Positions 1-11,199 of a stretch of 64,000 nt of DNA are shown here, piece after piece. The notes below the pieces were generated by a model. It saw only the letters and a program-made list of their open reading frames with translations. It had not been told where the DNA came from and made no database searches. Source of the stretch: Escallonia rubra. Its lineage: Eukaryota > Streptophyta > Magnoliopsida > Escalloniales > Escalloniaceae. A program made the translations under genes and the position numbers. The stretch spans positions 58,939-122,938 of the forward strand of contig JAVXUO010002078.1 of assembly GCA_033065855.1 (NCBI GenBank), read 5' to 3'. Position 1 is the first letter of the stretch, and each line of letters begins with the position of its first letter.

Positions 1-61
1 ATGAAGAGAATGTGTTATTCAAGATTCCCAAAAATTTGGCGACCGACCCATCAAGATAGAT

Positions 62-1228
62 ATGAACACGACTACATCTTCCAGGGGGAAGTATGCTAGG
101 ATTTGCATTGAAATGGACTTATCCAAGCCATTAATCCCACCATACATACTAAGAAACAAAAAATACAAAGTGGAGTATGAATATATTAACAATTTTTGCT
201 TTCTGTGTGGCAGGATCGGACATCGCAGCGAAACTTACCGGGAACCGACCAGAGAAATGCCGGAGAAGAAAGACAGTACGGGTGAGAGCCCCAACGGTAA
301 GACAGATGGGACAACAGGAGGTACGGAGGGTCTAAACAGTCCAATGGAACAAAGAGGGCCCATGACAAAGACATCACATGTCAGAACGAATGAAAATAAA
401 AAGGAATTCGGTTCATGGATGATTACGAAAGAAGGGGAAGAAGGCTTATTGTAGGCAAAGGCCTGAATACACTAAGCCCAACAAATAGGTTTGAGACACT
501 TAGAAATATCCCCATTGGGAGCGATATACCAAAGTGGGAAGGAAAGCTAAAAGAGTCCAATCTGAAGAGAAGGGCCCAAAGGATATGGACCCGCCCCAAA
601 TAGTGAAAGCTTATGAGCAAATCTAGCAAGGTAAAGGAAGGAGGAAAACTGATGAGACAGGAGAAGAACCACATGAAGCCCAATTTAGTTGTGAAGAATC
701 AACAATTAGGAACATGGGCCAACAGATATAAGGTAAGTTCTGGTCCAATTGAACCATATATCCGAGCAGGAAGAGAGCAACATGGATATAGATAAGTCCA
801 ACTCAGTAACAACAGGGTTACATGATACAACACTCTCTAACACATCGAAAAAGAACACGAAACCTCAGCCGCCACCATCAGGCAGCCGCACAACCCAACC
901 TCAAAAAAACCCTAACCGTTTTTCGGGATACTCTAAGCAGAATCCTAAAGTTCACACCATTCTGCCTCCCGACCCAACTCCCCCTAATGGACAAGGCTCC
1001 GATGCAGATCTATTTCTAAAACCACTGGAAGGTATTCCCAATAATCAACAGCAAAACCCCAGAACTATATATAATCAGGGTCCTATAAACGAACGAAGAA
1101 ATCCAAATGAAGGTAGAGTACAACAAAACTGGAGAGGCGCCATTGACGGTACACCTCACATGCCTGACAAGAAGTCATATCTAAGAGGAGTTGAGGATAA
1201 AGCGAATAGGTCAAGTACCAAGTTCTGA
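62..1228 (+). pseudogene. LINE ORF1 (gag-like, zinc knuckle), broken
   Basis: The frame from 62 contains CFLCGRIGHRSETY, a CCHC-type knuckle whose last Cys is replaced. This follows the EYEYINNFC context usual in plant LINE ORF1 proteins (DUF4283/zf-CCHC type). The reading continues in other frames (415-603, 749-1228) as polar, Pro/Asn-rich sequence typical of ORF1 tails. At least two frame changes separate the pieces, so no full ORF1 protein can be made. The nucleic-acid chaperone role is inferred from the family. Confidence 0.75.
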
Positions 1229-1261
1229 CCAATTACCAATCTCCCGAACTGTAAAATCGAT

Positions 1262-1919
1262 GGATATCTACATATGGAATTGTGGAGTAGCTGGAAACAA
1301 CAAATTCTGAAAGGAATTTCGGGAAATAATAGGACAATTCCGACTAAATGTCATAGCCATTTTAGAACCAATTGTCCAATATTCCAAGATAGGAATTTTT
1401 TTCATGAAAATGAGTATAGTACTTCCTGTATCGTCAATCTAGAAGGTCGGATTGGAGGTCTATGGCTATTCTGGAACTCATCACAAGTCAACGTTTCGGT
1501 GCTACAGGAGACGAATCAAGTAATACATGCTCTGATCTCCAGAACGGATTATGAAGACTGGGTCCTCTCGGCAATTTATGTCAACCCCAATCCATAGAAG
1601 AGGAAGCTCTTATGGCAGAATTTGATAGATTTTGCATCCAAGAATAATCTACCTTGGCTACTGAGAGGAAATGTTAACGATATAGCTGATGTAAACGAGC
1701 GCAGAGGAATGGGAGATAGCTCCGAAAGTATCCGAATGCGAAAGTTCAGAGCGAACGTCAACAAGTGTGGGCTAGTTGATCTTGGATGCAACGGCCCAAA
1801 GCTTACCTGGTCTGACAAAAAACAAGGGTGGGCAAATGTGCAGAAACGCCTCGACCGAGCAATGGCGAATCCTGAATGGTGCATTATATTCCCAGAAGCG
1901 CAGGTGTGCAATTTACCCT
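1262..1919 (+). pseudogene. LINE endonuclease (APE-like), truncated and frameshifted
   Basis: It starts with MDIYIWNCGVAGN, matching the usual start of plant LINE apurinic-like endonucleases (I-x-W-N-C-R-G). The frame breaks repeatedly. Later parts include GGLWLFWNSS (1459-1488), SNNLPWLLRGN-like sequence near 1630 (normally W-x-x-x-G-D-F-N) and GPKLTWSDKKQGWANVQKRLDRAM near 1793, which corresponds to the conserved T-W-N/S-...-R-L-D-R block. The segment stops at the FPEAQV box and is joined directly to reverse transcriptase sequence at about 1919. The His-containing catalytic end is missing. Confidence 0.8.
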
Positions 1920-3180
1920 AAGGTGGAGCTTTATCAAAAGGACCCTAGAAGATTTTAATTTCCCCAGTAAATGGATTAACTTGATCATGAATATGATTAC
2001 CGGAGCTTTTATCTCTATTTTGTGGAATGGGAATCCTCTTCAAGCTTTCAAGCCTCAAAGAAAGATAAGACGAGGGGACCCCTTATTCTCTTACATTTTT
2101 GTTCTATGCATTGAAAAGATGTCCCAAATGCTTAGTAGTTGTAATAGCAAGAAGAACCAAATAGGATTGAGAGCTTCCAAAATTGGCCCTTTGGTTTCAC
2201 ATCTCTTTTATTTTGATGACCTTATATTATTTTGCAAGGAGGGGGGGAAAACAATATGACTTGATCATGAACACTTTAAGGAAGTTTTGCATGCTATCTG
2301 AGCTGAGTATAAATTTTAACAAGTCCAAGATGTTTGCCTCCAAAAATATTGCTAGGATAGAGCTCAAGCCATCAGTAGAAGATGTGGCATACCTGTTACA
2401 GATAACCTTGGCATTTACCTGGGGATACCTCTGATACACCGTAGAATATCTAAAAACATCTTCAACCATATTGTTCAAAAAGTTCAAAGCAGGTTATTTG
2501 GATGGAAAATCAATCTCTTATCCTTGGCCGGAAGAACCATATTGATTCAGTCGGTTACTTCCACTATCCTCTCTTACACTATGCAAATCCAAGCACTACC
2601 CAAAGCCATTTGTGATACTCTTGATAAACTTAATAGGGCTTTCTTATGGGGGACATTGAGTAAAAAAAGAGAACCCACATTATGAACTGGGACACTGCCA
2701 ACCAATGAGTAAAGGGGGTCTGGAAATTAGGAAAGCCAGAGATAATAACATGGCTAACCTCCTAAAGCTTGGATGGAAACTGGTGACTCAGGAAGATCTT
2801 CTATGGGTCAAGGTGATAACAGAAAAGTATGTTAAAGACAAAAAACATTAAGGATTGGGATGTCACTAGAACTGGTTCTCAGGTCTGGAAAAGCATTAGA
2901 AGTGGGATTCTTAAGTTAAGGAAAGGCATTAAATGGTCTATAAACAAATGGGAACAAATTGATTTTTGGGAGGATTGGTGGTGTGGAAAAGAACCCCTCA
3001 ACATTACCAATAGACAGGGGAATGAAAAGCTCATGATTGCGCAGGTCATCAAAAATAATCAGTGGGATTTGGATAAGATCAAATGGCTGGTCAAGGAAGC
3101 TGAGGGTAAAGAGATACTCAGAATTCACTTACCCCTGCAGATACCAAAGGGGGGTAAGGACCAGCCTACTTAGGGAGTAA
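1920..3180 (+). pseudogene. LINE reverse transcriptase, N-terminal half deleted
   Basis: It begins inside the domain at LRWSFIKRTLEDFNFPSKWI, followed by RRGDPLFSYIFVLCIEKMS (normally G-D-P-L-S-P) and the catalytic box as YFDDLILF near 2210-2230 (normally Y/F-A-D-D). One FADD-type Ala is replaced by Phe. Downstream plant LINE blocks follow, such as WGYL..PLIHRR near 2425 and KGGLEIRKARDNN near 2712. Frameshifts and stops occur throughout. The fingers region and motifs upstream of the RRGDP block are absent because of the 1919 deletion. Confidence 0.85.
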
Positions 3181-4225
3181 ACTCTAAAGGAAAGTTCAGC
3201 ATTGCTAGTGCTTATGAATTGATAACCCACAACAGGGAGGATGCTGACCAGAATGAGAACCAATGGAGCTAGATTTGGAGGCAACCTATACCACAAAAGA
3301 TAATTTTGTTTATATGGCTTATTTTAAGAGATTGGCTCCCATCTAACACCCTCAGAATGGCCAAAATTTGACTAGTGTTAACACATGTCCGAGATGCAAA
3401 CTTGAAGCCGAAACCACCACCCATATAGTCAAAGGTTGTCCCAAAGCCTTAGCAATTTGGGAAAAATGCATGTCTTCTGTCCAATTAGGATTAGCTACTA
3501 ACCAGATTAACATTGATTGGTTAAAGTATAACATTGTCGCTATGGGGAATACCAATTTTGGTGGAATTGAATGGAAATATACCTTTAGCGCTAATCTATG
3601 GCAGATATGGAGAGATAGGAACAAGGAGAGCATTGACGGCTTGGCAACCAACGAAGAAATCTCCTGGAGATATATGCTTTAGATCTGGCTAAGGAGGACA
3701 TGGAATTCTTTACAAGGCTAAAACCAAGTCAAGACGCGCATAAAGTACCAAAATCGATTGTATGATGTTTTCCAAATGCTGGGAAAGTGAAGACAAATAC
3801 AGATGGAAGCCACTGTCAAGAAGATTATGTAGGTTTTGGAGGATTAGTAAGAGACAACAAAGGAACTGGATGGGAGGTTTTTTCGGACATCTATCTCTCT
3901 ATAATCCCTTGGAAACAAAATTGCATGGTACACTCAAGGGCTTGCAAGTAATCAAAGATAAAGGACTCCAAGAAGCTATCTTGGAAGCCGACTCCCAACT
4001 TGTTAAGGATTTACTAACCAAGGAAAACAACCCATGGCATCCACTAAGTTTCTTGATAATAGACTTGCCGTTTCCTAACGCGAGCAACGGGCACAACAGT
4101 TCTATATATACCAAGAGAAGGAAACAAGTGTGCTGACAGACTAGCACACCTTGGAGCTACTCAGGATAAGGCTTTTGAATTTCTAGAACACCTCCGGCAG
4201 ACCTGCTTCTTTTGCTAAGGCCATA
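3181..4225 (+). pseudogene. LINE zinc-finger-like segment and RNase H, broken
   Basis: The frame at 3368-3682 holds CPRCKLEAETTTHIVKGCP, the Cys/His pattern of the zf-RVT domain placed after reverse transcriptase in plant LINEs. A frameshifted RNase H follows at about 3786: VKTNTDGSHCQEDYVGFGGLVRDNKG, with the first catalytic Asp in N-T-D-G. A later LEADSQLVKDLL (about 3985-4020) carries another acidic block. It ends just before the A-rich tail. It is not translatable as one protein. Confidence 0.8.
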
Positions 4226-4372
4226 TGCTGCGGGGACTGGACAATTCCGGTTGTGCAACTAATTCGTATTGTTAATTTAACTTTCCTTTGCACCAAAAAA
4301 ATAAAAAAATAAAAATCATTGAAAAGGCCAAGACATTAACCATATTAGTAATTGGAACTAAGTATTCCTTAC

Positions 4373-5400
4373 CAGTTTAACAATAAGCGCTCTCTCCTGG
4401 TGCAAGTGAGATAGCTTTTCCCGAATCTCTTCAGTTGTAACAAATTGCTTGCCACCAGAATAACCTCCATTTCCACCGACAGTAGTAATCATGTGCCCAT
4501 GAGATAATAGGTGGCATCTTCCACAAAGAACTGTTCTAAGTTGACGGTGCTTCTTCTTCTTCTTCAGAGTTATGGCAACTCAAGATCACGGAATAATAGA
4601 CTTTATAACATGTAAAAGATTTTTCTAGGAATGATTTCACATTGTCAAAACAAGTGTTTCTTTTCTTTCTTTACTATTTTTTGTTTCAGCGAGCTATGAC
4701 ATCTGGACAGGCTCAAATGATGCATGAAACTGTAATATTAAGTGACTGGGCATGACATGTCATTCAAATTAAGAACTAACGTATATCTTTGACCATAGAA
4801 CAAAATTCAAAGCTCCGTATTGGCTATAGCAGCACACACACAAATATTCATCAGCCATTGTAAAACAGCTTGATTCTAACGCTAATAATATGTATCGAAA
4901 TAATAGAAACAAGGTCATTTCTTAGTTAACGATCAGTATAGTACGATCTAACGGTTAATCTTCTTCGTCAAAGTTATAAATGACCCTAGTGGATACAATG
5001 TTTGGAGTATTTCCATTTCACGATATTAAGATTTACAATCTAGCTTAGTGGTATCAACAAGTAACTTCACTCGCTCTAATAGAGAGAGAGAAAAAAATCA
5101 AAATCAGTGTCCTGATTACCAACCAAATTCCCACAAACAGTCGATAGGCAAACTCAAATTCACTTAACTAAGTCAGATTATCAATTTCGAAACTCACAGA
5201 AAGAGATTCATACCAGTTCATAAGAATCTGGGGCAACGTAGCCCGGTGCGTCAGACTCCTTAATCTACGACGGAGCTCCGAACATGTAACACCCGTAACG
5301 CCGCCGTCTACACAGTAAATTACCGCTATCACGGCTAGGTTTAATCAAAGAGAAAACATATGGAAGATCGTCGCTGGCAGATTGGATTAGAAAGAAGACA
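4373..5400 (-). pseudogene. NOA1: Remnant of NOA1/RIF1-type chloroplast GTPase gene (YqeH family)
   Basis: Two exon remnants lie on the minus strand. The upstream one (to 5214) reads ESDAPGYVAPDSYEL and ends at a GTATGA donor. The downstream one (about 4570-4373) reads KKKHRQLRTVLCGRCHLLSHGH, then MITTVGGNGGYSGGKQF and ends REKLSHLHQERALIVKL at a GTAAGG donor. From memory this matches plant NOA1/RIF1, a circularly permuted GTPase needed for plastid ribosome function. Broken points: an in-frame TAG at 5267-5265 where homologs have Gln, loss of the two Cys of the Cys-Gly-Cys-Gly motif (it reads Met-Phe-Gly), and no recognisable ATG upstream. The GTPase motifs are not in the window. The LINE tail sits 55 bases past the second donor. 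The intervening 4571-5213 behaves as intron. Confidence 0.75.
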
Positions 5401-5562
5401 AAAGGAAGAGAAGAACGTTAGGAGAGATTATGATTTGGGAGACAAAATAGAGAGGCTGGACGGGCTTGGAATTGTAAGTTTTATGTTGGGCTTAAGAAAT
5501 GGATCTTGAAGTATATTTTCAATTTCTTGAAATTGGATATGAATTGTAATTCTAATTTCAAA

Positions 5563-7865
5563 TAAACTGTTCAAACCACATAATTATAATTTTTAAAATC
5601 TAATTCCAAAATCAATTTTAATTCTAAGGTTAATTCCGTAATCCAATCGGACCTCCCTTTCATTGAAATTGATTGGAATTATCCTTGCATTATCACGAGG
5701 AAAACGTTGTGCTTCATGACGCACAGCGAGAACAATGAAATGTGCAATCAAATGTAAAGGCAAATGAGCCTCACATCTTAAAGCTAAGCTAAATGTAGAG
5801 ACATTTATGTTCCTTCTAACCTATTTCACTAGGCAGCGGTGAAATATAGCTTGAAACATTTTTGTTGCTGAAATTTTAAGAAATTCAATTACCTGAACCG
5901 GTTGATGTCACAGATCCATATTGAACTGCACTTCCTTTTTGCTGAAGATGCACAAAAGACCCACAATGTAGATCAGGCCAAAACATTTCAAGCTTCCAGT
6001 AGCTATTCCAAACAGTACTGCCTTTGATACTAATGAATTTGATCTGATGAACGTACCTTACGATCTTCTTTTAGGTTATCGAATATTCGTTCTCTGTTAT
6101 CTGTAGTTGAAGAAGAAGAAAAATAAGCGAACATTCTACTCCTGCATAAAATGCATACCAGATGTTTAAGATGTGTCCACCAAAATGTATAATGTCCATT
6201 TTTGGTGCCAGGATTGTATGAGATACAGTCCCTGCTGTAAAGGGCTCATCTTCTTCTTGTGAATAGATTTAAATGCAATGAAAAGCGAAATGTACTGACA
6301 CAATGGTTTTCCAGACACGATGGGATACACTGCTAGGTTATGGTGCTTGCAGTATATATTTGGATCGAACATCGAAGTGTGTATGAGAGAATTGAGATTC
6401 TGTTTGAGAGAAGTGAGATTCTTGACCAAATATTCCAAGTCGAAAATATAGAAGCATGTAAGCCTTTCAGCCTTTCTTATGCCTGGTTTTTTCTCTCTTT
6501 CTTGAGATGATTTAACGAGAAGTTTTCAGTTAGGAGGAGTAAAAGCCGATCTTTTTCTGAAACACTTTTGCTGAAAAGTCAAACTTCTAATAGCCATGAC
6601 TGAATCACGTAGGCCACAAAAGCTTGGTCGAAAAACTGCTTAATAACTTAAGTCAATACCTATGGATTCTTCAACAGATCAGATTCTTTCTCTACTTGGT
6701 TACCATGTTAAGTTACCATCTGCTCTAAAAGCTTAAGCTATTAGAGAATGGGCCTAACAATGTTATCATGCTTAATACTCCCCCTCACGTGCAAGCCCCC
6801 GATTGCACGTGGAGAGACAGACCAAGTCAGAAATAAACTGAGTGCAAATAGCACTATAATAAAGGGGGACCAGAAATGCAAGCGGGAAAAATTGAAACCA
6901 AGACCTTGTTAAACCAGAGCTCTGATACCATGTTAAGTTACCATCTGCTCTAAAAGCTTAAGCTCTTAGAGAATGGGCCCAACAATGTTATCATGCTTAA
7001 TAGTTACTGAGCTTCTTGCGCTCTAATGTACCCTTTAGTGTGCTCACAACAGAAGAAACTTTATCCACCATTTGTGGGCTGGTGAAAGTTGATGAAGACG
7101 CATTGGATGGAGACATAAATGTGCTGAATGTGTGGAGTCCCACACATCAAAGTGTCGTTGAATCCATTTGGATTCATGAAATATTGTTTCAAATTGTTGA
7201 AAAATGTCCAGAGGCATTATGCGTGGCTTCCATAACCATCAATGTCTGAGAGTTACTGCATTACAGCGTATCTCCTACTTTCTCATTCAACTTGGTTCAT
7301 AAATCAGGATAGAACCTCTAATCCCTACACCCTCGAGATCTTGTGAGGTGCACTAAAAGGGAGAAATGACTGAAAAGTTAAATTTTGAAAACAAAGGTAC
7401 CTTAATTCAGGGGAACAACTTCTCGTCATGGGTTGAGAACTATGAAACCAAGCCTGCACATTAAGTGAGATATGAGATTAAAAATGAAGCTCTTTATTAA
7501 ATTTACATCATCTCAAGTTTAAATAGAACTTAGCAAAGTATAAATTACTAGCATGCACTCCTCTTTCAGCCACATTCCTGATATAATTAAGTAAAATGCC
7601 AGTCACTATCCATGGCACTAAGCAGAGGAGTAAACTAGCGTATAATCAGTATTTTGCATGTTGTACAGTCTGTCTCACAAATAGTAGTGGGAATCACCAT
7701 ATGTGAAGCCTTTACAAGTAATAGTCCCCGCCCCTTTTTGCTATTTAAACTGACAACGGGAAGGACAATATACAATTACCTAGAAGTACAAAACTGGAGA
7801 TTACATCGACTGAGATAACAGAAGAGAAAATGGGCTGATATTATTTGGCCAATTGCAACATAGAT
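5563..7865 (-). pseudogene. Broken partial duplicate of the CYCLOPS/IPD3 gene (exons 4-8)
   Basis: This is the same sequence in the same orientation as the intact IPD3 gene at about 28575-31080. Exon 8 (about 5945-5896), exon 7 (about 6101-6058), exon 5 (about 7450-7395) and exon 4 (about 7570-7522) keep most splice sites. Exon 6 is wrecked. One deletion between two copies of TCTTCAAC (joined near 6675) removes about 150 bp, and another (near 6655) removes the donor end. Its 5' acceptor is deleted near 7280, stops and frameshifts are present, and a TRIM element sits inside it. Exon 4 has lost one base at its donor. Exon 5 changes the phosphosite motif RSRSSEL to RSCSPEL. Exons 1-3 and 9-11 are not present. 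Exon 8 reads GSVTS where the intact gene reads GSAKS. Confidence 0.9.
6704..7002 (-). mobile_element. TRIM-type miniature LTR retrotransposon in the IPD3 pseudogene
   Basis: Two 72-bp direct repeats (6706-6777 and 6931-7002) flank about 150 bp with no coding capacity. Read on the minus strand, the repeat at 7002-6931 is followed by TGGTATCAGAGC, the primer-binding site for initiator Met tRNA. The purine tract GTGAGGGGGAG precedes the second repeat. The copy is flanked by a 5-bp target duplication, gttac (6699-6703 and 7003-7007). The intact IPD3 gene shows the empty site as ggttactgag. The LTRs start TA rather than TG when read in this orientation, so the exact boundary is uncertain by two bases. 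Confidence 0.85.
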
Positions 7866-8270
7866 TTCTAAAATAAACTGTCCAGATAGAGAATTACAAT
7901 TCTTAAAGTCCAATTCCAAAATCAATTTCAATTCTAAGGTTAATTCCGTAATCCAATCTAACCCCCCTTTCATTGAAATTGATTGGAATTATCCTTGCAT
8001 TATCTTGAGGAAAACTTTGGGTTTCGTGACGCACAGCAGAGAAACAATGAAATGTGCAATCAAATGTAAAGGCAAACGAGCGTCACATCTTAAAGCTAAG
8101 CTAAATGGACAAACATATATAGCTTGAAAAGGCAAGTGTATGTTGCTGAGATTTTAAGAAATTTAATTAAGTGAACATTCTACTGCATAAAATGCATACC
8201 AGATGTTTAAGATGTCCACCAAGTCATTTAATTAAGTGAACATTCTACTGCATAAAAGGGAGCTTGTTTC
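7866..8270 (-). pseudogene. Second short fragment of the IPD3 duplicate (no exons left)
   Basis: It repeats 5563-5895, including a MITE-like AT-rich stretch with GGTTAATTCCGTAATCCAATC that the intact IPD3 gene lacks. It then jumps to sequence matching 6125-6185, skipping exons 8 and 7. So it was copied from the first duplicate, not from the intact gene, and later deleted. A short direct repeat of TTTAATTAAGTGAACATTC at about 8160 and 8226 marks another local duplication. Confidence 0.75.
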
Positions 8271-8303
8271 CTTGTAGCATACTTCTGTTTTGTGGGTTGG
8301 TTG

Positions 8304-8748
8304 TGTTGATATATGTCTTGTATTTATGTCCCACATCGGTTACTCAAAGAAGGTTGCAACTTGACCCTTAGTATATAAGACATCTTGTCCCACATTGCTT
8401 GGAGAGAGAAGATCGCTGCTTTCTCCAAGTATAAGTAAGGTGTCTTGTATTGTGTTTAAGGGCAAGAGAGAAGAGTCCTTCTTTGAGTAGGCAAGAGAGG
8501 AGAGTCCTTCTTTGAGTAGGCCAAGAGAGAAGAGTCCTTCTCTGAGTAGGAAAGAGAGGATAGTCTTTCTTTGGGTAGGCAAAGAAAGAAGAGTCCTTCT
8601 TTGAGTAGGAAAACAGTTGAGAGATACACGTGAGGGAGCGTTGTAAATCTGACTTGTGCAAAGTGGATTTGAGTTCTCTCATATTTCTTGTGTTTTCATA
8701 TTTGGTTATCGTGTTCTATACATATTTATCTAGAGCGATTTCGTAACA
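8304..8748 (+). repeat. 5' LTR of the gag-protease element
   Basis: Starts TGTTGATATATG and ends TTTCGTAACA. It contains TATATAAGACATC as a possible TATA region near 8372. A short tandem array built on AGAGTCCTTCTTTGAGTAGG (about 8465-8615, five to six units) fills its second half. Confidence 0.9.
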
Positions 8749-8897
8749 AGTGGTATCAAGAGCTTCCAGGTTTAATTTTGGGCAAAATTGAAATCGATTT
8801 CAGACGATAAATATGTAGACAACACGACCATGAAGTATGCCTGTGACAATTCGATGGAAAGACGAATTTTGGCATATGGCAGAGCACGGTAAAGGAT

Positions 8898-11075
8898 TTG
8901 AGCAGTGCGACAGGGGATGCCAAAGCATGCATGAGGAGCGAGCTCGAGGCACTTGGAGAGCACTTGCAGTGGACTGTCGCAAGTCAGGTGGAGCTAATCT
9001 TTAATAGATTAGATGACTTGGAGGTAGACAGTCGATTAACTGTGCTGGAACGGGAAGTCGATGTGTTCGTAGAGGAGCTAGATGACTTGATCGAGGAGAG
9101 GGTCGCCCATGTCACCAAGCGGGAGGTGCAACAGCGCAAGGACCTCAAGGGACAAGTCATGGAGCTCCAAGAAGAACTAGCTGCTTGTAAGAAGGAGCTT
9201 ACAAGAGCTACGAGGCAGGGGCGTATCGCGGTGCAGCCAAGGAGAAAGAAAATGCCGAAGCTGAGATCGTACTATAGAGCGAGAGAGGTGAGGCAGGTGG
9301 ATTACTTCTTTTGGCACTTGGAGCGGTACTCTGAAGCCCTCGACATTGACGAGGAGAAGGTGCAGCGGACTGTCGCAAGTCAGGTGGAGTTAATCTTTAA
9401 TAGATTAGATGACTTGGAGGTAGACAGCCGATTAACTGTGCTGGAACGGGAAGTTGATGTGTTCGTAGAAGAGCTAGATGACTTGATCGAGGAGAGGGTC
9501 GCCCATGTCACCAAGCGGGAGGTGCAACAGCGCAAGGACCTCAAGGGACAAGTCATGGAGCTCCAAGAAGAACTAGCTGCTTGTAAGAAGGAGCTTACAA
9601 GAGCTACGAGGCAGGGGCGTATCGCGGTGCAGCCAAGGAGAAAGAAAATGCCGAAGCCGAGATTGTACTATAGAGCGAGAGAGGTGAGGCAGGTGGATTA
9701 CTTCTTTTGGCACTTGGAGCGGTACGTTGAAGCCCTTGACATCGACGAGGAGAAGAAGGTGCAGACAACAGTCATGTACCTTACGGATACGATTGCCTTA
9801 TGTTGGAGGCGTCGCTATACGGATGGGTGCGACGTCAAAACATGGGAGAAGTTCAAGCGTCAACTAAAAAGGCAGTTATATCCGGAGAGCGCCGAAGATA
9901 TGGCGATGATCAACCTTCGATGGCTGAGGCAGAAGGGAAGCATCCACGAGTATGTGAAGGACTACTCGGCTTTAATGCTCGAAACACCAGAACTGTCCCA
10001 CCGGCAGTGACTACGCTTCTTCATTGATGGGTTGCAACAATGGTTTGCCACAGAGTTACGGCAAAGGGAACCTCACGACTTGGCTTCCGCCATGGTGATT
10101 TTCGAGAGGTTAGGAGACTTCAAGCAACGTGAAAGGCCGAGATCTCTAAGGCACGAGCGTGCCAAAGATGGGGGAGATGGTAAGTCGAAGAGTGGCTCGC
10201 CCAAGGCAATCGATGATGAGCGGAGTGGGGACAAGGTACGTCGCCGCCATCATAAGGAGGAGAAGAAGCACGAGGGAAGTCGCAAGCATGGTAACTCTCG
10301 TGACCACAAGGCTCGTGTGGGGCCTAGAAGAGGATGCTTCTACTATGTAGGTCCGCATTACAGGAAGGATTGCCCACACAAGGGCAAGATGATTGTATTC
10401 CTTGAGAAGCACAAATACAGCAAGGGGGATTCTTCCAGCAGTGACAGGGTGGCACGCATGAGGGCATTGCAGATGGTCAATGCATTCATGCAGAAGTCAA
10501 AGGAAGAAGCTGCCAAGGGAAAGAAGAGCAAGAAGAGACGGGGCTTGCTCTACGCAGCAGTGGATGTTGTCGGGAAGACTCAAGAAGCGCTTGTGGATAC
10601 CGGGGCCACCCACAACTTCATGAGTTCGAGGGTTGCCGAGTGGCTTGGGCTAAAACCAACTAAGGATGGAAGTTGGTTCACGGCCGTGAATGCCGATGAG
10701 CGACCGACGAAGGGAGTCGTCAAGAACGTCGATTTGAGGATCGACAGATGGACAGGAAAGGCCGACTTCAACATCATCGACATGGATGAGCTTGGGGTGG
10801 TGCTTGGGATGGACTTCATGGAGAAGTCGAGCGCTACGCTTAATCCATATTGCGGGGTGATGATGATGGCAGAGTGGATGTTCCCGTTGGTGTCCAAGGA
10901 TGGGGCTGACGCACGTAAGGAGATTACAGTGTTACAGCTGGACAAGGGATCAACGCTATGCTATGGTGAGAGGCAGATAGGGCCGAGGACCTACGCAGTT
11001 GATATGGGCACAAAGATAGTCACGATAGAGAAGTTCAAGCATTGCTTGAGCTTGATTCATCTTCTTTCTTGCTGA
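8898..11075 (+). pseudogene. gag-protease of the non-autonomous element, one stop codon
   Basis: The first part (8898-10007) has an acidic coiled-coil-like region, then YYRAREVRQVDYFFWHLERY and a capsid-like block WEKFKRQLKRQLYPES typical of Ty3/gypsy Retrotrans_gag. A TGA at 10008 interrupts it. The same frame continues, with a usable ATG at 10032. It then has a basic Lys/Arg/Glu region, a knuckle CFYYVGPHYRKDC in which the second Cys of CCHC is Tyr, and a protease with LVDTGATHNFMSS (catalytic Asp) and LGMDFM. The frame ends at 11075 with no polymerase domains. A 132-codon segment is duplicated in tandem near the start. Confidence 0.85.
8965..9756 (+). repeat. 396-bp in-frame tandem duplication inside gag
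   Basis: Bases 8965-9360 are repeated at 9361-9756, exactly 132 codons apart. They encode the coiled-coil segment (starting VASQVELIFNRLDDLEVDS) through the HLERY.EALDIDEEK block. The units differ at a handful of bases, such as SYYRA versus LYYRA. The duplication keeps the frame and doubles the predicted coiled coil. Confidence 0.9.
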
Positions 11076-11199
11076 GCTCAAGGTGGAGTGCATCCCTACC
11101 TTTAAAGGGGATGCAAGGTGGAGTACATGAAGAAGATACTGAAGGCATATTACAGTTTCCTCATGGAGTGGTTTGTTAAATACAAGCCAAGGTGGAGAT

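Larger units (their letters stand above)
1..4317 (+). mobile_element. Degenerate non-LTR retrotransposon (LINE), 5' end outside the window
   Basis: Parts appear in plant LINE order on the plus strand: ORF1 with a CCHC knuckle, an endonuclease start, reverse transcriptase, a zinc-finger-like Cys/His segment and a terminal RNase H. It ends in an A-rich tail at about 4303-4317. All reading frames are broken by stops and frameshifts. An internal deletion near 1919 joins the endonuclease to the middle of the reverse transcriptase. The 5' end lies outside the window, so no target-site duplication can be checked. The tail abuts intron-like sequence of the NOA1 remnant, so the LINE probably inserted there. 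It cannot be autonomous. Confidence 0.9.

Noticed and set aside
8465..8615. CRISPR-like array of short repeats
   Set aside because: The units are contiguous tandem copies without unique spacers and occur inside both LTRs of a plant retroelement.
8340..8682. Repetitive Leu/Ser-rich frames in the LTR (also 11236-11578)
   Set aside because: They are shadows of the AGAGTCC tandem repeats in the LTRs of the gag-protease element.
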